This document shows positions 1-8,098 of a DNA stretch of 64,000 nt, piece by piece (position 1 is the first letter of the stretch; each line of letters opens with the position of its first letter). A model generated the notes under the pieces. It had not been told where the DNA came from and searched no databases. It was given only the letters and a program-made list of their open reading frames with translations. A program made the translations under genes and the position numbers. The DNA is taken from NCBI RefSeq assembly GCF_003131205.1, contig NZ_QFFY01000006.1, positions 62,001-126,000 of the forward strand, in the 5' to 3' direction. The DNA comes from Occallatibacter savannae. Lineage in GTDB: Bacteria; Acidobacteriota; Terriglobia; Terriglobales; Acidobacteriaceae.

Positions 1-262
1 AGGTATCCGTGGGAACGGGCCTGGTGCCGGGAACTGGGGACAAACGAGCCGAGCGAATCTTCATTATTAGATCGGATTTTGCCGGGATCGCTCGCTTGAC
101 CAAATACGACGTCCAACATGGACCAGTGGCCTCAGAAGTCGGGGGATCGAATCTACAGATGTTTCTACTACAAAGGCACTGGGTGGTTCCGATTTCGCGG
201 CTGATTCGCCGCGGAGCAGTTCCACCCAGTGTTGTGTTTCGCCCGGCTTAGACGAGTGCTTT
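1..262. other. Window edge without a convincing gene; possible hairpin
   Basis: An 80-codon open frame exists here but has no recognisable protein features. Complementary arms ACTGGGTGG (178-186) and CCACCCAGT (222-230) enclose a second small stem (CGCGG/CCGCG). This lies about 30 bases beyond the stop codon of the leftward permease gene, so it could end that transcript. There is no T-run after it, so the terminator role is only a guess. Confidence 0.35.
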
Positions 263-2062
263 CTAAGCCAATGTGCTCTTGCTCTCCAGCAGAACAGCCT
301 TTCCTTTAGACTTTGAGCTCTTGAGGAAGTAGACCGCTCCGTAAAGGCCCCAGACTGCTGAGATTCCCAGCGCAGTCAGCGGTTCCATCTTGGTGCCCAG
401 GTTGAAGAAGGGGCCGATCACGTAGAAGGCCATGCAGATCAGGTTTGCGATGAGCCCGAACCCAGGGATCAGCGTGTGGCGCACGAAGCTGTGATCGGGG
501 CGCTTGTGGAACGCGACCATGCAGAGGAAGCAGCTGAGTGCGTAGAGGATGAAGGTGCCGAAGTTGGAGGTAAGCGTGATGGTGAGCAGGGAGTTCGGCA
601 TGGCCGCCAACTTGTCGTGTGTCGTGTAGCCGAAGCTCGAGAAGATGCCATGCGGCAGTGCTGCAATGGTTGCGTCGGTTGGAGCGCTGGCATCTGCGAA
701 TACGAAGGAGACCGCTACGCAGCCGAGCACGGCGGAGATGACCGCGAGGCTCCAGATGGCGCGGCGCGGGGTGAGCGACTCAGCGTGGAGCATGCCGAAG
801 TGCTCAGGTGCTTCGTCGTCCTTGCCCATGGCGTATGTCACGCGGGCGCCGGTATTCATGCAGCTCAGCGTGGTTCCGATGAGCGCGAGGAACACCGTGA
901 AGGCTTCGGCGAGCATGAAGTACTTGCCGTGGCCCTGGCCGAGCAGCGCATCGCCGACGATGATCATCATGTCGCCGACGGGAGCGGCGGAACCGGCGGC
1001 ACTTGCCATGGTGTAACCGGAGTTGAGGAAGTAGTTTGCCGCAAAATACTCGATCAGATAACAGACCAGGCCCTGGATGAGCAGCGAGGCGATTACAGCG
1101 ATAGGGATGTGTTTGGTTGGATTCTTTGCTTCGCCACCCATGGCCGTGACAGATTCGAATCCGACCAAGATCAGAATTGCGACGGTGGCCTGGATGAATA
1201 CCCAGCTGAACTTGTGTACGCCTACGACAGACGCCGCGTTGGGGTGCGTGAGGATGGCGCCGTTGCTGTCAGTGGCGGGGTAGTCGATCGTGAAGGGAAC
1301 TGCTTTGCCCGACTTGTCTACGAGCGGCTGAGGTATGCCGTTCGCGTCGCGAATGATGGAGCCGTCCTTGGGATTGGTCGCGAACTGGTAGGTGTAGGTG
1401 GCGAGGGATTGTCCGTCATAGTTGAAGGCCGGCGAACCTGCGGGGTGGTTGGAGCGGTATCCCAGAGCGAGAACGCTGAAGACCAGCAACGCGGAGATCT
1501 GCACGATGTTGATGGCCAAGTTGACGGCAGTGGAGGCGCCGGCGCCCTTCTGGGCGATCCAGGCGACGAAGAAGGAGAACACAATGGCAACAAGGCCCAT
1601 GAAGACAGGGCCAGGATTGGAACCGCTGATGAAAGTCGGATAGAAGAACCCGACGACATAGCCGACAAAGATGCCGGTGGTTGCGACCATCACCCCCGGG
1701 TAGACCCAGTAGTAGAGGTGCGAGCCCCAGCCGACGATGAACTTCGCGACGCGGGCATACTTGAACGCCTTGTCTTTGGAAAGCAATGCCTGCTCTGCGT
1801 AGTAGTAGCTGGAGCCGGTACCCGGGTAAAGTTTCGAAATTTCAGCGTAGGATACTGCGGTGGCGAGGCAGAGCAGGAGGGCAGCGAAGATGCCCATCCA
1901 CATGGCGGGTGCGGTTGAGGGCTGGCCTGCAACACCGGCCGTTGCCTGGATGAAGAAGGTGAGCCATAGGAAGGCGCCCGGAGCAATCAGCGCCATTGCG
2001 TTGCTGGTCAACCCGGTGAGTCCGAGTGTGGCCTGCATCTGAGGTGCTTTCTGTTCTGCCAT
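263..2062 (-). CDS. APC-superfamily amino acid permease
   Basis: An integral inner-membrane transporter of the amino acid-polyamine-organocation superfamily, predicted to move amino acids or a related cation. The 599-residue product has about twelve hydrophobic segments. The GFES...EAKNPTKHIPIA stretch (residues 301-321) is typical of the sixth helix and following loop in this superfamily. The start at 2062 follows a good CAGGAG site; a longer frame extends to 2113. An unusual polar stretch of about 80 residues (203-285) sits just before that helix, where most APC proteins have a short loop. It is downstream of the porin gene on the same strand, with 287 bases between them. The substrate cannot be read from the sequence. 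Confidence 0.88.
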   Translation of the reverse strand: MAEQKAPQMQATLGLTGLTSNAMALIAPGAFLWLTFFIQATAGVAGQPSTAPAMWMGIFAALLLCLATAVSYAEISKLYPGTGSSYYYAEQALLSKDKAFKYARVAKFIVGWGSHLYYWVYPGVMVATTGIFVGYVVGFFYPTFISGSNPGPVFMGLVAIVFSFFVAWIAQKGAGASTAVNLAINIVQISALLVFSVLALGYRSNHPAGSPAFNYDGQSLATYTYQFATNPKDGSIIRDANGIPQPLVDKSGKAVPFTIDYPATDSNGAILTHPNAASVVGVHKFSWVFIQATVAILILVGFESVTAMGGEAKNPTKHIPIAVIASLLIQGLVCYLIEYFAANYFLNSGYTMASAAGSAAPVGDMMIIVGDALLGQGHGKYFMLAEAFTVFLALIGTTLSCMNTGARVTYAMGKDDEAPEHFGMLHAESLTPRRAIWSLAVISAVLGCVAVSFVFADASAPTDATIAALPHGIFSSFGYTTHDKLAAMPNSLLTITLTSNFGTFILYALSCFLCMVAFHKRPDHSFVRHTLIPGFGLIANLICMAFYVIGPFFNLGTKMEPLTALGISAVWGLYGAVYFLKSSKSKGKAVLLESKSTLA

Positions 2063-2178
2063 TGTGATTCTCCTGGAATTTGAAATGCTTATGTCTGCAC
2101 CCGCGGCTTGCATTGCGGGATATACGCGGCTCGCCCCATTCCTGTCCGGGGGGGTCTGTTCTGGTTTAGAGGAATGCT

Positions 2179-2238
2179 ATGAAGCTGCCTATGAAGATGG
2201 AATGAAGAAACCAGGGAGGCGATGAAGATGGAATGAAG
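2179..2238 (-). promoter_or_regulatory. Array of five CTTCAT boxes upstream of the permease
   Basis: Read on the plus strand, ATGAAG occurs at 2179, 2191, 2202, 2222 and 2233. An 18-base unit (2191-2208) is repeated exactly at 2222-2239, 31 bases on. The 11-12 base spacing within pairs resembles the tandem direct half-sites bound by OmpR-family regulators. The array lies 117-177 bases upstream of the permease start. A KdpE-like OmpR-family regulator is encoded about 3.4 kb away. The repeat is seen directly; the regulator assignment is inference. Confidence 0.4.
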
Positions 2239-2349
2239 ATCGCCTCGTTGATCGTGACCGCTCGAGGCGAACCTCAGCGCATTCCTGCGACAGCTCAACG
2301 GCTGCCGCAGGAAACGCATTGAAGTACCTACCTTGGTAGGGAGGAGGAA

Positions 2350-3558
2350 CTACTTCTCGATGTTGTTGCCGAAGATGAAGCCGATTTCAGCAACGGCGCG
2401 GGCCTGGTTTGCGTTGGTTCCGTTCTTGCCGAAGGCATCCCCTGGGACATAGCTGCCCGTATGGGTCCAAGACAGGTCGCCGCGCACATACATGCCGCCC
2501 TTCTGGAAGGTCGGCGTAAGCGTTACGCTGGTGGCGTTGCTGCCTGGTCCGTAGAGGAGGTTGATGGCGCCCTCATCAGAGGAGCGGCCTGAGCTGGTGA
2601 TGTACTCAACACGACCGGGGAGCGAGAGACCGTGCTTGAAGGCGTGGCTGACGAGCAAAGCTCCGCCATTCGTATTGGCACCCGTAAAGACGCCGACAGA
2701 AGGATTGGTCGGAACGTTGCTGTACTGATAGTAGGGCTGGATGATCCAGGCGCCCTTGCTGTAGGTGTAGATCAGGTTGTAGATCGAGCTGTTGTTCTGT
2801 ACCGGAGTGGCGAAGGTCTGGTACGCCGTCTTGCCAGCATTGCCGCCGGCGACGAAGGCGAGGGTGTGCGGTCCCTTGACGTAGGTCAGCGATCCGCTCA
2901 GCCACGAGTAGCGATTGGAATAGAAGCCGTCGTTCCAGCTGAATGAAGCAGTGAGGTACTTGCCCAAGGTCTGATTGACTTGGATGCCGCGATTGATGGC
3001 GTTCTCCTGGTTCCAAAGCAGTCCGCGCTCAACGTTCATATTTTCGAAGGTGAAGGTGTACTCAGCTCCGATCAGCGTGGGCAGAGAACCGATCAGGAAT
3101 TGCGTGGTCTTTCCAACAGGCAGCTTGAGGAATGCGACCGGAACCGGGCCGTAAGTGGCGCTCACGGTCTTATCGGCGGGGAGGAAGGGCGCGCCTAGAG
3201 AGGGAAGAGTGTAGGCGCCAACTTCGATAAAGTACTGGACCTTGCCGTCGGCCTTTTGGAGGAAAATCTGGCCGTTGCTCAAAGAGGCCTGTCCTGTGTC
3301 ATCCCCGGGGATGTGATTGTCCTGATATCTGCCGACGCCGGTGACAATACCGTTGGCGGAGATCTTGCCGAACGGGCCGGCGTCGAAGTTCGCGGGGGGA
3401 AGCCAGGCGAGAGGGCCGGTGACTGCGGGAGTAGTGAGCGGAGCAGGTGCTGCTGCGGGAGCGGCGGCCTGATCAGCGGGGGCGGTCGTTGCCGGGGCTT
3501 GCGCAATGGCTGCAGTAGCGAGAGATAGAACTGCTGCGGCGAGGAGGGATACTTTCAT
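2350..3558 (-). CDS. OmpL-like outer-membrane beta-barrel porin
   Basis: The 402-residue product has a clear signal peptide (MKVSLLAAAVLSLATAAIAQA), then an Ala/Pro/Thr-rich linker to about residue 50. The rest is made of alternating beta-strand-like segments rich in Gly, Tyr, Phe and Trp. The overall pattern matches the putative beta-barrel porin-2 (OmpL-like) family, which forms outer-membrane diffusion channels. The start at 3558 puts the signal peptide first and is preceded by an AAGAGG-type site; an open frame continues upstream to 3732 without sense. It precedes the permease gene on the same strand, so the two could form a route across both membranes. Substrate unknown. Confidence 0.8.
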   Translation of the reverse strand: MKVSLLAAAVLSLATAAIAQAPATTAPADQAAAPAAAPAPLTTPAVTGPLAWLPPANFDAGPFGKISANGIVTGVGRYQDNHIPGDDTGQASLSNGQIFLQKADGKVQYFIEVGAYTLPSLGAPFLPADKTVSATYGPVPVAFLKLPVGKTTQFLIGSLPTLIGAEYTFTFENMNVERGLLWNQENAINRGIQVNQTLGKYLTASFSWNDGFYSNRYSWLSGSLTYVKGPHTLAFVAGGNAGKTAYQTFATPVQNNSSIYNLIYTYSKGAWIIQPYYQYSNVPTNPSVGVFTGANTNGGALLVSHAFKHGLSLPGRVEYITSSGRSSDEGAINLLYGPGSNATSVTLTPTFQKGGMYVRGDLSWTHTGSYVPGDAFGKNGTNANQARAVAEIGFIFGNNIEK

Positions 3559-4146
3559 AAGACTCGACCTCTTAGTTATCGACACGTTGCCTCCTGAAGG
3601 TGAGTTGCAGTGGTGACATAGATGAAGTGATCGGCAAGAAGTAGCGCCCGTGGTTAAGTCCTCGATGGTTGTCGATTTCCTGCGGCGGAATTGGCACAAA
3701 TGCAAAAAGGCAATTCCCAGCCCTGAAGTCATGCGCCTCAGCGCTGCTTCTTTGTGATTGGCTCTTTCGCGGCTGCGGCTGACGTAAGTAACGCAAACGA
3801 TGCATAAAGACCAGATGAGGATTGGAAAAAGATTTCCTAATGCTCGCGGAGCCCTGTGTTTTCAGGCTCTTTGCTGTGTCGGAGCCTTGCGCATGCGCGG
3901 GCGGTTTATAAGGACAAAATAAGGAACTGTTAAAATCTAGGTGTCTCCCGCGCACGAAACTCAACAGCAACTGCACGCGGGGTCTTTTCCAGGCTCCGCC
4001 GGGGTGCCGATAGCCGGGGAAAGAAGACACTCAGAGCAATCCGCTCAGCTCCACTTCAACTTTTTTGAGATGCTGCAACTCTGGACGTGTATCGGAAAGC
4101 CAGGATGAGCCAACGCATCGCAAGCGCCGGAAAGGAAACGAGAGAA
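3559..4146. other. Divergent intergenic region between porin and sensor kinase
   Basis: About 590 bases separate the leftward porin from the rightward kinase, so both promoters should lie here. A single ATGAAG (3622) is present near the porin start. A perfect 10-base palindrome GCGCATGCGC is at 3889-3898, followed by an AT-rich patch. No small gene is convincing. Confidence 0.4.
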
Positions 4147-5649
4147 ATGTCGGGGAACGTCCTCCCACTCGGAACTGCCTTTGCTGAAAGGCGTCTGCGC
4201 GCCTCGGCGAGGCAGGCACTTCTGTTTGCGACAGAGTGTGCTCTGGGCGTTGTCTCGGTGGTGCTGGTCGGATTTCTGGCGCACTGGCTGCAGTGGCTCT
4301 TGCCTGTTGTTGTTCTTCTCTACTTGCTGATCGTCGTGCCCGTCGCGCTGTGGTGCGGGTTCTGGCAGGCTGCGGTTGTATCGCTATCGGCTGTCGCAGT
4401 GCAGAGCTACTTCACTGCGCGCATGGCGAGGACGAATCCGGCGGTAGACCCGGCTAATCCCATCGAACTGTTTGTGTTCATCTTGACCGCACTGGTGATC
4501 AGCAGGTTGTCGGCGCGGGTGACGGAACACGCGCGCTCGTCGGACTCATGGGGCGGGCAGATGCAGGATCTCTACGAGTTCACGCGGCGCACTCTCCAGA
4601 TGAATCTTCACGTCGAGCCGGGGTTGCAACTCGCAGAACTGGTGCATGAAATTTTCGCTCTCGAGGCTGTCGTTATCTTCGATGCCGATCTGCACGAGAC
4701 CTATCAAGCAGGCTACTGGAACGTCGATCCGCAGGAGCTTGCGCAGAGCGTCTATTACTTCGAAAGCTCCGATGATGATGCGGAGACGGGAATTGCCCGG
4801 CGCGTGCTGCGCCTTGGGAATGTTCCCATTGGATCGATTGTCTTGCGCGGAGAAACGAGCCCGCTGACAAACAACGCGATCGCATCACTGATCGCGGTGA
4901 CGTTCGATCGCTATAGGGCCTTCGCGAACGAAAGCCGCATCGAGACGGAGCGGCAAACCGAGCAACTCCGATCTACGGTACTGGACGCGTTGGCACACGA
5001 GTACAAGACGCCGTTGACGGCGATACGGGCGGCATCTACGGGGCTTTCGGAGATGGGCAAGCTCTCGGCGGGGCAAGCGGATCTCGTTTCACTGATCAGC
5101 GAGCAGACCGACCTGCTGAGCGATCTCACAACGAAACTGCTGACGACTGCGCGGCTCGATGCCGATGAGGTGACGGTACATGCCGTGCCGATCGGAGTGG
5201 CTTCGCTGATCGATGAAGTCGTAGCCGGTATGAGCGAGCGCCTGGCGACGATGAAATTGACCATCGATGTGCCCGATGAAGGGCTAGTTCTGTGCTGCGA
5301 TCGCCGACTGATGACGATGCTGCTGACGCAGTACATCGATAATGCGTGCAAGTACGCGATCTTCGGCACAACGATCACGATTCGCGCGGTGCAATCGAAG
5401 AACGAAGTGATCTTCTCGGTCCACAGCTTTGGGCCGGAGATCCCAATGGCCGATCGCGAGCGGATCTTCGACCGCTACTATCGATCAGCGAACACGTCAA
5501 ATCGTGCTGCGGGCACGGGGATCGGACTTTCTGTTGCCAAGCGCGCGGCCACGATTCACAACGGATACGTCTGGGTGACAAGCGACCAGGACGAAGGAAA
5601 CACATTTTTTGCGGCCATCCCGGCCCAGACACGAAAGAGGGAGTCGTAA
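4147..5649 (+). CDS. KdpD-like membrane sensor histidine kinase lacking the N-terminal KdpD domain
   Basis: Predicted inner-membrane sensor kinase. Hydrophobic segments at about residues 25-120 match the DUF4118 four-helix region of KdpD. A GAF-like region follows (about 145-260), then a HisKA domain with the phospho-acceptor in ALAHEYKTP (His284 with this start) and a HATPase domain with N-box QYIDNACKYA and G-boxes near GTGIGLSV. Classical KdpD is about 900 residues and begins with a cytoplasmic KdpD/USP module; that module is absent here. The start at 4147 has AAGGAAACGAGAG upstream; ATGs at 4087 and 4105 are alternatives. Its stop directly abuts the regulator start (TAAATG). No kdpFABC genes are in the window. 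Confidence 0.85.
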   Translation: MSGNVLPLGTAFAERRLRASARQALLFATECALGVVSVVLVGFLAHWLQWLLPVVVLLYLLIVVPVALWCGFWQAAVVSLSAVAVQSYFTARMARTNPAVDPANPIELFVFILTALVISRLSARVTEHARSSDSWGGQMQDLYEFTRRTLQMNLHVEPGLQLAELVHEIFALEAVVIFDADLHETYQAGYWNVDPQELAQSVYYFESSDDDAETGIARRVLRLGNVPIGSIVLRGETSPLTNNAIASLIAVTFDRYRAFANESRIETERQTEQLRSTVLDALAHEYKTPLTAIRAASTGLSEMGKLSAGQADLVSLISEQTDLLSDLTTKLLTTARLDADEVTVHAVPIGVASLIDEVVAGMSERLATMKLTIDVPDEGLVLCCDRRLMTMLLTQYIDNACKYAIFGTTITIRAVQSKNEVIFSVHSFGPEIPMADRERIFDRYYRSANTSNRAAGTGIGLSVAKRAATIHNGYVWVTSDQDEGNTFFAAIPAQTRKRES

Positions 5650-6420
5650 ATGAGTCAGTCCGCCATTCGCATTCTTGCAGTTGACGATGAGCCAGCGATC
5701 CGCCGCGCTCTGCGTGCCCCGCTTTTGGAATTGGGTTTTCAGTTCACGGAGGCTTCGCGCGGAGAAGAGGCGCTGCAGCTCCTGCACTCAGGGGCGTATG
5801 ACGTGGTTCTGCTCGACATCAATATGCCCGGTATCGGCGGCATCGAGACGCTGCGGCGTATCCGCGCGTTTGCTCCGCGTCTTCCGGTGCTGATGCTCAC
5901 CGTGCGCGACGGGGAGGAGGAGAAGGTCGAGGCTCTCGAGCTTGGTGCAGATGATTATGTGACCAAGCCTTTCAGCACGCGCGAGCTGATTGCTCGCATT
6001 CGGACGGCAGTGCGGCGTGTGCATGCGCCGGCGCGGGCCGAGGATGCTCCGATTGAGATTGGCGAGATCAAGCTGATTCCTTCGAAGCGAAGCGTGACCA
6101 AGCGTGGCCAGGCAGTTCATCTGACGCGGAAGGAATTCGACATCCTCTACTGCCTGATGAGCCGAGCGGGCAGGGTGATCTCGTATGCCAAGCTGCTGAC
6201 GGCGGTGTGGGGAGCGGACTGCCGCGAAGAGGTCGAATATCTTCGGACGTTCGTCCGTCAGCTGCGGAAGAAAATCGAAGACGATCCCTCGAAGCCTGTG
6301 TACCTGTTGACGGATGTCTATGTGGGGTACCGCTTTGCCGACGCGCAGATGCTGCAGGAAAGCGGAGAAGCGGCTGCTGAGGTAAGTGAGGGCAGCGAAA
6401 CGGCCGAAAACGTGGGGTAG
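5650..6420 (+). CDS. KdpE-like OmpR-family response regulator
   Basis: A 256-residue DNA-binding regulator and the evident partner of the preceding kinase. The receiver domain (about 6-122) keeps the acidic pair Asp12/Asp13, the phosphorylation site Asp56 in VVLLDINMPG, Thr84 and Lys106. The C-terminal winged helix (about 135-235) has the LTRKEFDILYCLM and RQLRKKIEDDP motifs of the OmpR/KdpE class. The start codon immediately follows the kinase stop, so the two are translated from one message. A tail of about 20 Glu/Ala/Ser-rich residues follows the DNA-binding domain. Likely targets are neighbouring transport genes, but this is inferred from position. Confidence 0.9.
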   Translation: MSQSAIRILAVDDEPAIRRALRAPLLELGFQFTEASRGEEALQLLHSGAYDVVLLDINMPGIGGIETLRRIRAFAPRLPVLMLTVRDGEEEKVEALELGADDYVTKPFSTRELIARIRTAVRRVHAPARAEDAPIEIGEIKLIPSKRSVTKRGQAVHLTRKEFDILYCLMSRAGRVISYAKLLTAVWGADCREEVEYLRTFVRQLRKKIEDDPSKPVYLLTDVYVGYRFADAQMLQESGEAAAEVSEGSETAENVG

Positions 6421-6653
6421 GCTGGGCCTCTGTTTACGGCGACAGGCTGCGGGCGAGGCCGTATGATCCCTCGCCCCGGTTCGTCTCGCCGCAGCTCTTT
6501 TGGTATGTCATCTCCGCGGGTTTCGGTATTCGGGAAGTTCGCCTTTCGCCGGGCCAGCCGGGGGCTACTTGGGTGATTCCAGTCACTTTGCATGTTGTGC
6601 GGAGCCAATAGGATTGGCTTAGGCGCATTTGTGCGTGTGCGGGAGGAATTGGA

Positions 6654-8048
6654 ATGAATCTGGGGTTCATCGAGAGCAAGACGTTCGAAGAGATCGCGAT
6701 TGGCGATGCGGCGTCGACTGAGCATGTGTTGACGACTGATGATGCGATGGCTTTTGCTTCCATCTCCGGGTTCCATGCAGTGCTTAATTCAGACGAACAG
6801 ACCCAGCGCGGGGGCGGGTTGCCTCCAACGGGTCCGAATATGTGGTGCGCGTCGCTGATCTCAGGCTTGTTCAGCATGAATACGCCGGGACCGGGCTGCA
6901 CGCTGACCAATGTGTCGCTGTCGTTCAAGAACCGGATTCGCGTGGGCGATCGCATTCTGGTGAATGTGAAGGTGGTGGCGAAGGACGAGGCGACCAAAAA
7001 GATCATCTTCGATTGCGACGCGAAGAACGGCGCAGGAACGCCGATCTTTACCGGGACTGCCGATCTGCTGGCTCCTACCGAGAAGACGCGTTGGACAACG
7101 TTGCCTGTCCCCGAACTCATTGTGAACAACCAATACCGGCACTATCTCGGGTTGATCGAGCGGGCGAATCAGAAGCCGCCGGTAAGAACGGCGATTGTGT
7201 GGCCGTGCGATGAGGTTTCGCTGGGCGGCGCCTACCAGGCGTTCAAAGACAACCTCATTGCGCCGGTGCTTGTGGGACCCGAAAAGACGATTCGGCCCCT
7301 TGCGCAAAAGATGGAAATAGATCTGGGCAGCATCTGCGTTGAGAACATTGAGTCGAGCCGTATGGCTGCCTTACGTGGAGTGGAGCTTGCACGCAAGAAC
7401 GAAGTGCAGATGCTGATGAAAGGCTCGCTGCACACCGACGAACTGATGGGCGCTGTGGTTTCACGCGATGGCGGAATGCGTATTGGCCGGCGCATCAGCC
7501 ACGTGTTCGCGCTCGACGTGCCGTCGTATCACAAGACGCTGTTTGTCACGGACGCGGCCGTGAACATCCAACCGGACTTCGAGACGAAGATCGACATTCT
7601 GCAGAATGCGATCGATATGCTGCACGTCATCGACATTCCCGATCCGAAGGTTGCAATCCTTTCGGCCGTGGAGTCGGTGAACCCGGCGATTCCCTCAACG
7701 CTAGACGCCGCGGCGCTGTGCAAAATGGTGGACCGCGGGCAGATTACAGGAGCAACGGTGGATGGCCCGCTGGCGTTCGATAATGCGATTTCGAGCGATG
7801 CGGCTCGCATCAAGAAGATCAAGTCGGAAGTGGCTGGTGACGCGGATCTGCTCATGGTTCCGAATCTGGAGGCGGGGAACATCCTCTTCAAGGAACTGCA
7901 GTACCTGGCAGGCGCACTGGCAGCGGGCGTCGTCGTGGGCGCGAAGGTGCCTGTGGTGCTGACCAGCCGGGCAGATGGAGAACTCGCACGCATGGCGAGC
8001 TGCGCGCTGGGCGTGTTGTTGGCCAAGGCCGCGCCCGATCGAGCCTGA
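6654..8048 (+). CDS. Bifunctional MaoC-like enoyl-CoA hydratase / phosphate acetyltransferase
   Basis: A fusion of two enzyme domains. Residues about 10-140 form a MaoC/hot-dog hydratase-like domain. Residues about 155-455 form a phosphate acetyl/butyryltransferase domain, recognised by segments such as KGSLHTDELMGAV and DLLMVPNLEAGNILFKEL. The family is annotated as bifunctional enoyl-CoA hydratase/phosphate acetyltransferase and is thought to convert acyl-CoA to acyl-phosphate. A strong GGGAGG site precedes the start. It is cytoplasmic, with no signal peptide. No acetate or butyrate kinase is adjacent, so its pathway partner must lie elsewhere. Confidence 0.9.
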   Translation: MNLGFIESKTFEEIAIGDAASTEHVLTTDDAMAFASISGFHAVLNSDEQTQRGGGLPPTGPNMWCASLISGLFSMNTPGPGCTLTNVSLSFKNRIRVGDRILVNVKVVAKDEATKKIIFDCDAKNGAGTPIFTGTADLLAPTEKTRWTTLPVPELIVNNQYRHYLGLIERANQKPPVRTAIVWPCDEVSLGGAYQAFKDNLIAPVLVGPEKTIRPLAQKMEIDLGSICVENIESSRMAALRGVELARKNEVQMLMKGSLHTDELMGAVVSRDGGMRIGRRISHVFALDVPSYHKTLFVTDAAVNIQPDFETKIDILQNAIDMLHVIDIPDPKVAILSAVESVNPAIPSTLDAAALCKMVDRGQITGATVDGPLAFDNAISSDAARIKKIKSEVAGDADLLMVPNLEAGNILFKELQYLAGALAAGVVVGAKVPVVLTSRADGELARMASCALGVLLAKAAPDRA

Positions 8049-8098
8049 TTCGAGCACGGGCATAACATTCGTCGCCAGCGGCGTGTTAGAACGGATTG

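Noticed and set aside
9-251. 80-codon frame at the left edge
   Set aside because: No domain, weak start and it overlaps a hairpin-like region.
476-1918. 480-codon rightward open frame opposite the APC permease
   Set aside because: It is a shadow of the permease in high-GC DNA; its product is acidic, low-complexity and has no recognisable domain.
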